From: Undaria pinnatifida
Taxonomy: Eukaryota; Sar; Phaeophyceae; Laminariales; Alariaceae
Assembly: GCA_012845835.1 (NCBI GenBank)
Contig: JABAKD010000005.1
Location: 7,320,655-7,384,654, forward strand
Length of the DNA: 64,000 nt
Direction of reading: 5' to 3'
The translations under genes and the position numbers were made by a program. Of this stretch, positions 54,701-64,000 are shown piece after piece. Below the pieces are notes generated by a model. That model did not search any database, was not told where the DNA came from, and saw only the letters and a list, made by a program, of their open reading frames with translations. Within the stretch, counting starts at the first letter, position 1. Every line of letters begins with the position of its first letter.

Positions 54701-54925
54701 CTACTGTAACAACAGATATACACATCTTGGAGTTCGTCGAATCTCGCGAGCGTAGCATTGGTCTCCGGGGTCAATCCCCTTGCCACGGATTTTTTTAGGG
54801 GAACGGAGAACCTTGGGGCCTTTTCAACCCAGGAAAAGTGACTGATGATGCCGGGACTTGAACCGACGCACCCATGGTTCAGAAGCGTGTGATCTACCCG
54901 CCAAGCCACAGTCACGGCCATTTGG
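54701..54925 (-). mobile_element. tRNA-derived SINE, copy 2
   Basis: Minus strand: GTGACTGTGGCTTGGCGGGT (A-box region), an anticodon-like loop TTCTGAA (CTG, glutamine type), then GGTTCAAGTCCC (B box) and CATCATCAGTCAC. The outer GTGACTG and CAGTCAC can pair. The body matches copy 1 at 34157-34376 through GGAGACCAATGCTACG, GAGATTCGACGAACTCCAAG and GTGTATAT. The tRNA head is closest to tRNA-Gln by its loop, but several stem mismatches show it is SINE sequence rather than a gene. Confidence 0.7.
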
Positions 54926-55119
54926 TCTAGGTTGAAAACAAACGGAAGGATGTTGTCTTCCCTAGACCAATCGAGGGCGAAGGGAGAGCCCCGGGGATAG
55001 TGCCGACGAGATTGGGCGTTGCGAACCCTGTTCGCAAAACCCACACAACTAACAAGCCCGAACTTGTATATATTGTTGGTTTTAATTTCTGTCCTTGAGC
55101 TACCTCAGTCACTGAGACT

Positions 55120-55165
55120 GAAGTAGCTCAGCGGGTAGAGCTCCCGACTAGTAATAACATTAACC
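55120..55165 (+). other. tRNA 5'-half fragment
   Basis: GAAGTAGCTCAGCGGGTAGA followed by GCTCCCGACTAGTAAT has the D-arm/A-box (TAGCTCAGCGGG) and anticodon-arm form of a tRNA. No T-arm or B box follows. A truncated tRNA or SINE head is likely. Confidence 0.45.
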
Positions 55166-55199
55166 TACGGCGTTAGTCGCCGGTAAGGGTGACGCAAGC

Positions 55200-57020
55200 C
55201 GAGGGGCCGACTTGTTCCTCCACCACAGGAAATCTACGAAATGCTTTGGGGATACCGACCACGTTGATGAACGTGGTGCTTCCGACTGCATCCAGACAGG
55301 GTTCCACAGTTGGCAGCGGCCAGCCCTTAAAGACATGAGCTGTTGAGGATGTTGTGTTAACCGACCCGCAAACGGGGAGCTTCCGTTCTTCGTTGCAAAT
55401 ATGGTGTACGGACCAACCCGAGGACTGCGCATGACGCTCTTTAATGATGTTATAGACTATACAAGCATGTCTTGTAAACACTTCTTTGTAATAGTGCAGT
55501 GCGCGGGTTGGTACGGTAAAGGCACGGTAGACAGGGCGGGAACCGGAGGGAAGGGAAATCCCAACTTAACAGTAGTCATTCGTAGACAAGAAATTACGGG
55601 ATGGTGTCGTGCGAATCGCTCCATGACAGCAGCTTGTTGGTCCGGCGTGAGCGTGGTACCAGTGAATGCTTTGGGTAGTACCCAGCAGGTATTTAAGCTC
55701 CAATATAGCTCGGCTTCGCTCAGCGGGGGTAGCCGTTTTTTGTTGTTGTATAGTTGACATGAACTTGATCGGGAGGCACACTAGTCTAAATATCCAGGTG
55801 CAAACCGGGCGGAAGGACAGCAACATCGGGAGGTGGGTTCGCGACCCGGGACTGCAACCGATCCACTAACAGCGTACCGAGTAGACGACAGACAAAATGC
55901 AATATTTGATCAAACGCAGCAAGCAGGACCATCGGGTTGGACCATTTCAAGCTCAGAAAATACACCAGGTCCGACTACATCATTGCATATTTTTGCGCAG
56001 GTTGATAGTCGTCAAACGCCAACACAGGGTTTGAGCACTGATTAAAAAAAATCTACGTTGGTTTAGCTGGACAGCAGCAACTACCAGGGAACGAGCTGTT
56101 GATGCGCCGGCCAGGATGATGAGCATGTACAACAGATGGCCCGCAAGGAATAAAAGACGATGGCAAGCACGATGACTGCTTTTCTCGATCATGATGACAC
56201 GATATTCAAGAGGCAGGAGCTCACACCACAGTGAGGGACTACCGACGCTTTGGCTTATCAGGTGACTTCGCCTTAGGTCGACGGGAAAACATCAAACTCC
56301 TACAGTAACCAGGCATCGACAAACACTTTTGCTACTCGGAACACAAGAGCTTTACAGGAGATACCTAAACTAAGTAACTTTCACAGTTTTGGCAGAGTTG
56401 CATGGGAGTTTTTCATAATACAGACGAGATGACAAATCCCCGCCAGATATAGCGATTTATTCCGCACCACAATCAGTTGCCGATGGGGCCGAATATTGAA
56501 AGGTCGCGGTCTGGAGACATCGACATGTAAACCACTTCGTTTTTGCGCCACAGCGCAGAGACGTGCCTTCGAGGCAAGTCGACGAGGGGAAAAACCCTGG
56601 GCTCTCTTCCGGCGATAAAAATGAAAGCACGCGCCGTAGTGGGGAGAGGTAAGGTATGCCTGTTATGTGACCCCGGATGTTCGTTACGACAAAGGATGGA
56701 GGCGGAGAAAAAATGCCAAGGGGACGTGTAAGAAGGGCAAAAAGGAGCAACAAACGCATAATCCTGAATTGTTTTATTTTCGGTGGACACCGAATGCCGA
56801 GACTCAGACATGTACAGAAGTTTTACAGTATACGGACGGGACTAGCAAGGCTTGCGCTCAGAGCTATGGTCAAGACGAGACGGGCATGACATCGTCGGCA
56901 ACCCGTCAGCACTTGGGATATAGATCTTCAATACGGAGGTAAGATCAAGAAAAAAGTTTTCCGGACCCTTTGGACATTTTTTGGATCTTCAAAATGACGA
57001 GACACCTGACTTGTCATCAT
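55200..57020. other. Unassigned stretch
   Basis: Minus-strand frames at 55173-55481 (NVVGIPKAFRRFPVVEEQVG) and 56457-56811 (FPLVDLPRRHVSALWRKNEV, VYMSMSPDRDLSIFGPIGN) have protein-like composition. No domain, start or consistent splice sites could be assigned. No repeats were matched to the rest of the window. Confidence 0.2.
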
Positions 57021-57216
57021 GGTTGTAACGAAGACCACTGATAGGGACAGCTTACGCTATACCTACAATGGGACCCGAAGGGTGCGCCAGCTAGCGTTGG
57101 GCTGCGAAAGCAACTGAGGTAAATCGACACACGACGCGTATGAAAATACGTGGAAGTGTGGTAAAAACTAAAGCTTTATTTTTCCCATCCGCCGGAGGAT
57201 TAAAAAAAAAAAAAAA
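57021..57216 (+). mobile_element. Poly(A)-tailed retroposon, copy 2 (full length)
   Basis: Begins GGTTGTAACGAAGACCACTG and ends GCCGGAGGATT plus 15 A. Near-complete match to the minus strand at 19587-19784, including the exact first base, so the 5' end is a true transcript start. The AATAAA-like signal is changed here to ACTAAAGC. Confidence 0.65.
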
Positions 57217-57554
57217 GGTGAGCCCTTGGGAGTCATGACCGCGTTGACGTTCGCGTTGCGATTGGCGAGAGATCGATGACTCGAGCTCGGTCGCAGAGTG
57301 CTTCCAATATCACACAAGCATATGCATCGTGCCGTGGTGGCAGTACCAGCGAGGTCGTTGCCTTGTGTTTGCGGACTCATTAAACACAGTAGTAGTAGCG
57401 TCCCTGGCGGAGGTGACATGTCGCCAGACATTGTTTTTCTTTATTATTTATTATTTTAGACTCTAGAACGTGTGTGGACACCCGGCAATTTGAAATTGGG
57501 TGAACAGGCTGGGTACAGCAGTTTTGCTTGATGCATTCATCAAATACATACAGT

Positions 57555-57905
57555 ATTGTTGTTGTTGTTGTTGTTGTTGTTGTTCTCACATTAACTCGCA
57601 AATCGAGTCCGTGGTCACAGGGCAGGCTCCAGTCACTCTCTCTGGAGTGGAGGAATATCCCAGGGAAAAAAACACAAAAAAACAAAAAAAGTAGTACACG
57701 CATATATATATATTATCGCTGACGCAACTGATGCCTCTGCCAGAAAATACAAAAATGAAATCGGGAGTCAGCCTAAGACGTGCCAGGTTCATACTACTGG
57801 TACATACGTCTCACTACGCGCGCCTGAAAAAGCCCGACTACTACTACAGGTATACATCGCTTGCCACCCAGAAAAGACTACCACGTACCAGGTATACATT
57901 TCGGC
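57555..57905 (+). repeat. Dispersed repeat, copy 2 (related to 41131-41450)
   Basis: Starts at a (GTT)10 microsatellite and runs through the same landmarks as copy 1. It contains A-rich and (TA)n expansions that copy 1 lacks, and a TACCAGGTA at 57886. Confidence 0.6.
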
Positions 57906-57929
57906 AAAAAAAATATTACCTGGTATGGT

Positions 57930-60900
57930 CTAGCTGGTTAAATTCTCCCACAAGGTGACCCCCACTTTATCTCGCTGAATTTTGAGAGTTGAAACGCGAA
58001 AAAAAGTGGACAAGGACCGCAAGGTCGAGAAGCATCGAAATCCGGTGTCGAAAAAAAAAATCGGTGAAAATGGCCGTTTTTGGGCGAAAATTACCCCGAA
58101 ATTACCCCGAACCGACACTTATTGCTCCGAAACGGCACGTTATTACCCCGAAACATTGCCCCGCAACGCCTCCCAACGCGTAGCAGATCGTATGTGAGTG
58201 AGAGCGTTGTCACTTGAAAGTAGTAATATATATGTCCATTATCAGAGTTCGTTTTCCTCTCCCTGTCAGCACCCTCGCCCCCCAAAACCAGCTCGACAAC
58301 GCCACGAACAACAACATTTTCTCCAAAATCACCTCCGACCTCCCCGGCTCGCTCTCGTCTCGTTATCAAATCTAAACGATGCAAATAAATATATTCTCAT
58401 CACCTAGTCTAAGGATCATGTACATACATAAACTATCGCCCGCGCCGAGGCATGTTCAAGAATAGGCCTGGGTGGGCCCTCGGTTGGTCTATGGGACTGT
58501 GGTGTGGTGTGCTGTATGGTGTGTCGTGTGATGTGTGTGGTGTGTGAGCACCCCAAACTTTGACCGGCCATATCTCCTTCAAAAAAACATTTTTCGAAAA
58601 AAAAAAAAAACGGTCCTGGGTGCAGGTCCAATCCGCCCGAATCCGTGGAGTTTTTCGACATCTATCGGTGCGTTTCTCCCCAAAAAACTCAACTCTGAGG
58701 CCACCTGAAATGAGTTTTTTGCCCGTTTCTCCGTGATATCTCAGCGAAAAAAAAGTTGAGATGGGTCGCCGCGTACCCCTCGACGTGATACGCTCAAAAC
58801 CGGTCTTGAAAAAAAATTGGACCTCACACTCGAGCAAATAAAACCTAACAAATTCTGGCAAAATCTCGACGGAATCGCGATTTTCTCGCCAACAAAAAAA
58901 AAAAAAAAAATCTGCTCCGATTAAACGATCCGCCTGAAACAGAGCTTTCTTACGATATAAGGTATAGTATGTTACTAGGGGGTACGTCAGTCACTCAGAA
59001 TAAATTCCGGATTGATTTCAGGAAATCGTGGGAAAATTTAATCGGCTAGACTATAGGAGCTTCGGACAGGTGATTTTTTAGATTTTGAATTTAGACTTTT
59101 AGAAATAAGCTTGGCTCCTCGTACCACCGTCCCGAGGTTGATCCGTCGCCCATTTATAGCTGAACTGTGCAGCATCGGTCCTGCACCAACCAGTCAGTGA
59201 AGAAGCTGTCTCTGCTCCCAGAAAAAGTGCGCGACTCTAAAGTTCGAAACTTGTATCACCTGTAGCACAGTATAGACCACTCAACTGATCGAACTCACAT
59301 ATATATATATATATTACGTGAGTTGAAATCATTTGCGGTGATTTGTTCAAAACGTGAACTAACTGTGTTTTATTGAAAAATGCGTTCATGTCTATACATA
59401 CAACAAATAAATGGCCCCCTTCGACTCCGTGATAGGAGCCCTTGTATTCAATTTTCGAGGACCCGACCTCAGACGTGGCAACCACCTCCTGCTCCGTACA
59501 CTTTCTTCGCCCTCGAGTTCTCTTGCAGAAGTTGGTCGAGGGGGGGCTCTTAGGGTGTGAGCGAGCTTTGGTCCTCCTTTGGTACGCGATCTTTGGTGAT
59601 ATATGATACAACGAAAAATCAATTATAATTGGAAAATATTAAATGCTGCATTTGTGTACCAGTTACTATCACCTGGTTGGTACCTGTATGTGCCATGTGG
59701 CCTAACCTGATATATATATATATATAGTCTATACACATAATAATGTATGACAAATAAATCCTAGGCCATGCGCCGGAAATATTTTTTACCGTGTCGGCCT
59801 CAGTAGTATCGAAATTTCGACACTTCAATATCTCGAGTTTTCTTTTTCTTCGAGCGCTCTCTTCGAGGATCGGCTTCAACACCCCTCGCCCTTCGTTCCC
59901 CCTGCTTACCTCGCCGGGAACGCGTGCGGGGGCTGAGAGAGACAAGCGAGAAGTAGGCAGGATCGTGAATTTTAGATGGCATGCTCAAGCATTTTTTCGA
60001 ATCTTGACGGGGGAGTGGTATTGCGCGAGTACAAAGGGGCAACTTTTTAAAATAATAATTGCAGTGGTAGGAATTACATTTTTGTCAGCTCTTTGCGTTG
60101 CTGCTCCGAAGAGTCGCTGTCCATGTTGCGTAGCGGTCCATCCTCGAGTGAGAATTGACGGTAGGTGTACTCTACATTTTTTCACAGTGCTGCTGTGGCG
60201 AAAGGATCGACTTAAACGCCCCTCGCCCTTCGTGCTCCGTTGAATGCCACCCCGTGAACCACGAACGCGTGAGGATTTGTCACGCGTTCACATGCAATTT
60301 GTCGCTCCCAAATGGAGAGGTTGCTGGGAAGAAACTACATTATTGACATCTGACTATGTCCGAAAGACTCGGATTTTACAAGGTACATGTCATAGAGAAC
60401 TACACCCAGTTACAGCAGCAGTAGTAGTAGCATCACGAGGAAAATCACGTGGCCGTTGAAAAAGACAGTCAAGACAACAGCAAAAAGGGAAAAACCAACA
60501 GCACAAACAAGCGATGTGCACAACGACCAGCAGCACAGAGCGGCGTGCACCCCGCACGGCACACTTTAGTAGCAGCGAGGACTCCCCCGGCCTGTATACA
60601 GCGGAATATTTCAGCGCCTTTCGTGGGATGCGGCTGAATCACAGCGCTGTGGTCAGCAAGGAATATGTAGAAAGATGGAACATTAAACGAAGTAACGACG
60701 CCTGCTCAAAAAAATTGACCAAAAAAGAACAAGCTGCCAGCAGCAGAGCATCCGTCGGGCCAAAAAGTAGAGTCGGGCCAAAAAAAGAAGAATGCAATTT
60801 GGATCGTCCGAGGAGAGGCGCCGCGCGATGCATCACTTGTCTCGGTAATCTTCGGAGTTGACCGAGGCCAGGTCTTTGGTGTCGTCGCGGCTCGCGCTAC

Positions 60901-61560
60901 TGCCACAGTGCTACTGCTCCTGCTACTGCTGCTGCTTTTTTTGTTATGTATGTGGGTTCCTCTCGTCGCGGCAAGCCTAAAAACACGAAAACAGTTTTTT
61001 TTGTACGTACTCCTACGCCCATCTGACATCATGCAGTCATATGTCACCTAGACTTAGTAGGGAAAATACTGGTGGGGATCAAGTGACTCGACTAAGATCT
61101 TGTACATCGTGGAGTCGGCAGCTCGCTACGGGCTATTACTATGGCGCAACACGCACGTGTGTTATTAGTAGGTGCTACCAGCTACTGCCACCATGGTACC
61201 ATCAATATACGATTCCGCTGCTGCTGTTTCCTGCTTGCTGTGTTGGGTGGTTCGTGGGCTTATTTCGTCGTCGGTTGCTGCGTTGCCAAGGGCACCGTGG
61301 TGGAATACTCCTGGTGTACATGCTCGGCCTTTTTTGGTCCCAGGACCACGAGGCACGAGAGAGTACGAGAGGAAGCAGCCACGAAGACCGAGCGGCGCAC
61401 ATTCGGTTGCTATCTTCTGCACGTCGTGCACTTTGGCAGCGGGGGATATCGATGTGCGCTGTTGTTGTGTTGTGTATCAGTTCATTGAGGTACGATGCGC
61501 GCGGTTTTAGGTATATTTTTGTGGCTCTATATAATATATATATATATATATAAAATGCCT
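57930..61560. other. Gene-poor stretch with simple repeats
   Basis: Contains four ATTACCCCGAA-type units (58090-58160), A runs at 58.6 and 58.9 kb, (TA)n at 59298, 59712 and 61530, and a GGATCG.CTT.AAC.CCCCTCGC block repeated at 59867 and 60206. Minus-strand sequence near 59.15-59.25 kb has a weak resemblance to the unknown exon at 1-93 (shared CCCGAGGTTGATC). No domain was recognised. Confidence 0.3.
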
Positions 61561-61586
61561 TTCAAATTTGATGCAAATTTACGTAA

Positions 61587-62596
61587 GGGCCCAGATTAAC
61601 GAAGAGCACGGAAAATCGTAATTCGATTTGTTTTTTCTTAATTTCATGAAAAAAACACGAAAAATTCAACTTTGGTTCTTATCAAGGAACGGCGTAGTGT
61701 TATAAGTCTTAGTTTGGGTAAGCTAGGAAATGAAACGGCTTGGATTTTGACAGAGGTCCGCCGTATATTCGGCCGACCTGGTATCCCGCCGTTTCAGGGG
61801 GGAAGAGTGTTATAAGGCTTAGTTTGGGTAAGCTATTGGTTAACCTTTCTCAAGTGGTCAAACACCTTAATACCCCACTAATTTCCCTAACAGTAGTGCG
61901 TTCTAGGAATTAAAAAAGTTCAAAAAACGCAAAAGGGTCAACGGACACCCGTGGGCAACGACCGAGGCGAGCGATGGCTCGCGTCCTCCCCGGAGCGCCG
62001 CGGCTAGCGGCAGATTGTTTTTGCCGGCAGTGGCTAGGAGGCTATGGCTCTAGGCGTCTCTTGGGTGGGCTGGCGCCACCCCGCCGCCCGACACGGGCAG
62101 CAGCGACGGGGATATAGCGGTCAAACTTCTGAGCGAAGTCATCATGTGGTGGTTGGTCGTGTAACTTTCGAGGTGCAGGGCGACGAAAAACTGGGTTTGC
62201 GGCGGTCTCGATTGTTTTCGAAGCGTCGCAGGCGGTCTGCGCTGTGGTAAGGACCTTCGGAGGCCGCGCTGCGGCCACTCCGGTGGTCCTACCTCTCGCA
62301 ATGGTGGCTTCTCGCCTCTCAATCAGCAGACGACATGGCACCAATTCGCGTGGCCGGCTTAGTTCACACAGAACAAGCCATGTCTAGGTGGACAAACTCC
62401 CCAAATTGAAGTTTGATTTTCGACTAAATTCGACCGAGAAAGTCTTTTTTTACTTCTTTGTTGAAATTGATTTTTCGTAATAATTCTGAGAATGTCTGCT
62501 TGGTGATTCATTGTTTGACCAATCAGATGCAAATTAAATTTAATTCTAAAAAAAAATCGAAATTCGATTTGGCAAGTTCCTCGTTAATTCGGGCCC
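61587..62596. mobile_element. PIF/Harbinger-like non-autonomous element, copy 1
   Basis: Ends are GGGCCCAGATTAACGA and its imperfect complement TCGTTAATTCGGGCCC, flanked by TAA on both sides (61584-61586, 62597-62599). TAA target sites and GC-led ends fit PIF/Harbinger. The element is 1010 bp, of which 195 bp is a nested TRIM derivative plus its 4-bp duplication. Copy 2 follows at once and shares the central TAA. No DDE transposase is encoded. A minus-strand frame at 62042-62344 (DDFAQKFDRYIPVAAARVGR) is partly kept in copy 2. Confidence 0.75.
61698..61892 (+). mobile_element. TRIM derivative nested in the Harbinger-like element
   Basis: 195 bp with TGTTA...TAACA ends and GTAG duplicated at both sides (61694-61697, 61893-61896). 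The uninterrupted site GGCGTAGTGCGTTC exists in copy 2 near 62705. The 3' LTR (61809-61892) and the GGGGGGAAGAG purine tract match the 370-bp TRIM at 30658. The 5' LTR is cut to about 28 bp and joined to the last part of the interior, so the primer site and tRNA-like segment are lost. Confidence 0.8.
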
Positions 62597-62599
62597 TAA

Positions 62600-63664
62600 G
62601 GGCCCAGATTAACGAAGCGCATGGAAAATCGTAAATTGATTTAATTTTTTTAATTTTATGAAAAATACACGAAAAATTCAACTCTGCTTCTTATCAAGGA
62701 ACGGCGTAGTGCGTTCTAGAATTAAAAAAAACGCAAAAGGGTCAACGGACACCCGTGGGCAACGACCGAGGCGAGCGATGGCTCGCGTCCTCTCCGGAGC
62801 GCCGCGGTTAGCGGCAGATTGTTTTGCCGGCAGCGGCTAGGAGGCTATGGCTCTAGGTGTCTCTTGGATGGGCTGGCGGCACCCCGCCGCCCGACACGGG
62901 CAGCAGCGGACGGATTCTACGATACTCCCCCCCCCCTAAACCAGCGATTTTCTTCAACGAACGTTTCATGGCTGCTCGGTAGGAGGAAAGATGCTGTAAA
63001 AATATCTTTTCCGTTCTGTTTTCTTGTTATGAAGGACTATGTCGAACGATGTGACGTCGGGGTGGCAAGGAACACGGTATTTCAGGAGACTCTGGCAGGT
63101 GTGCTGGTTTAAAAACCGCCGATTTCGTTGAAGAATTTTTGAGGGGGCTACCGTAGAACGACTTAGCGGCGGGGATATAGCGGTCGAACTTCTGAGCGAA
63201 GTCGTGATGTGGCAGTTGGTCGTGTAACTTTCAAGGTGCAGGGCGACGAAAAACTGGGTTTGCGGCGGTCTCGATTGTTTTAGAAAGAAGCGTCGCAGGC
63301 GGTCTACGCTGTGGTAAGGACCTTCGGAGGCCGCGCTGCGGCCACTCCGGTGGTCCTACCTCTCGCAATGGTGGCTTCTCGCCTCTCAATCAGCCGACGA
63401 CATGGCACCAATTCGCGTGGCCGGCTTCGGTTACATGGTACATACCATGCCTAGGTGCACCAACTCCCCAAATTGAAGTTCGATTTTAGACTAAATTCGA
63501 CCGAGAAGGTCTTTTTTTACTTCTTTGTTGAATTTGATTTTTCGTGATAATTCTGAGAAAGTCTGCTTGGTGATTCATTTTTTGACCAAGCAGATGCAAA
63601 TTAAATTCAATTCTAAAAAAGGAAACGAAATTCGTTTGAGCAAGTTCCTCGTTAATTCGGGCCC
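62600..63664. mobile_element. PIF/Harbinger-like non-autonomous element, copy 2
   Basis: Ends GGGCCCAGATTAACGA and TCGTTAATTCGGGCCC, with TAA at 62597-62599 and 63665-63667. It is roughly 90% identical to copy 1 outside the insertions. It lacks the TRIM derivative but holds a different 255-bp insertion at 62910-63164. Confidence 0.75.
62910..63164. mobile_element. 255-bp TIR element nested in Harbinger-like copy 2
   Basis: Imperfect inverted ends share TTCTACG.TA followed by CCCC (left ATTCTACGATACTCCCC, right complement GTTCTACGGTAGCCCCC). AGCGG is duplicated at both sides (62905-62909, 63165-63169). Copy 1 has the near-empty site CAGCAGCGACGGGG. There is no coding capacity. A short inner inverted repeat (TCTTCAACGAA / TTCGTTGAAGA) lies inside the ends. 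Confidence 0.65.
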
Positions 63665-64000
63665 TAAATTTCAAGATTATTTTAGTCAAGATAAAAAAAA
63701 ACATGTACCACGCAGCTTGCAAATTTGAGTCTAAACTATTCAATCGGTCGTACTCACAGCTGCTGACGTTTTTCAATGTTTATAAAAAAGCACAAACACC
63801 GCTGTATTTTTTTGTGGATCCTCAAAGCAAAAAAAACAATCGCCAGAAATAAAAACCAATCAATGGAAAGCCGATAGTTTGGTAAAACAAGTTGCAAACG
63901 TTTTTCGGGGGTTATTTATGAAATATTCCGGGTAACGTCGCTATGGGGGAAAAACGGTTAAAAGTTTTTTTTCTGGCTCTTTTATGGGTCGTGCGGCCCA

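Noticed and set aside
54830-54925. Functional tRNA-Gln gene
   Set aside because: Stem mismatches, extra bases between T-arm and acceptor, and a shared SINE body with 34157-34376.

Overview
This window is nuclear eukaryotic DNA that is poor in genes and rich in repeats. No bacterial-style operon, rRNA gene or clean functional tRNA gene is visible. One host gene is well supported: a split aldonolactone (sugar-1,4-lactone) oxidase on the minus strand at about 1.7-9.05 kb. Its exons are about 90-205 bp, with introns from several hundred bases to more than 2 kb, and two introns hold transposon remains. The gene style, the Copia and Ty3/gypsy chromovirus proteins, TRIMs, SINEs and MITEs suggest a stramenopile, perhaps a brown-alga-like or oomycete-like genome. 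That placement is inference, and I cannot name a species.

Layout. At 0-9 kb lie the oxidase gene, two copies of a palindrome-rich MITE, a Tc1/mariner transposase remnant and, at the left edge, an exon of an unknown family that reappears at 53.5 kb. At 12-14.3 kb are a third MITE copy, a diverged tandem array and a retrotransposon gag remnant. At 18.5-21 kb are local duplications, a poly(A)-tailed retroposon and a TAGACTA/TAGTCTA palindrome cluster. At 21.3-24.9 kb a large foldback element is split by an internally deleted gypsy element (269-bp LTRs, 4-bp target duplication) and by a retroposon fragment, followed by a second foldback element. At 28-36.4 kb are a tRNA-like sequence, a complete 370-bp TRIM, a 5'-truncated LINE, possible exons of an unknown minus-strand gene, a tRNA-derived SINE and the fourth MITE copy. 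At 36.4-40.9 kb is a complete but decayed Copia-type LTR element with a TACTC target duplication. At 41-42.5 kb are purine- and cytosine-rich tracts and a perfect 76-bp duplication. At about 46-52.8 kb is a decayed gypsy chromovirus carrying a NADAR domain. At 53-57.2 kb are the second copy of the left-edge exon family, a second SINE and a second retroposon copy. At 61.6-63.7 kb two PIF/Harbinger-like elements lie in tandem, sharing a TAA; one is invaded by a TRIM derivative and the other by a 255-bp TIR element, so each provides the other's empty site.

The elements can be ordered in time. The foldback element predates the gypsy derivative and the retroposon inside it. The Harbinger-like elements predate the TRIM derivative and the 255-bp element inside them. 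Two short odd-length palindromes, TACCWGGTA (17 exact copies, about 0.5 expected) and TAGWCTA, are strongly over-represented, and no feature annotated here explains them.
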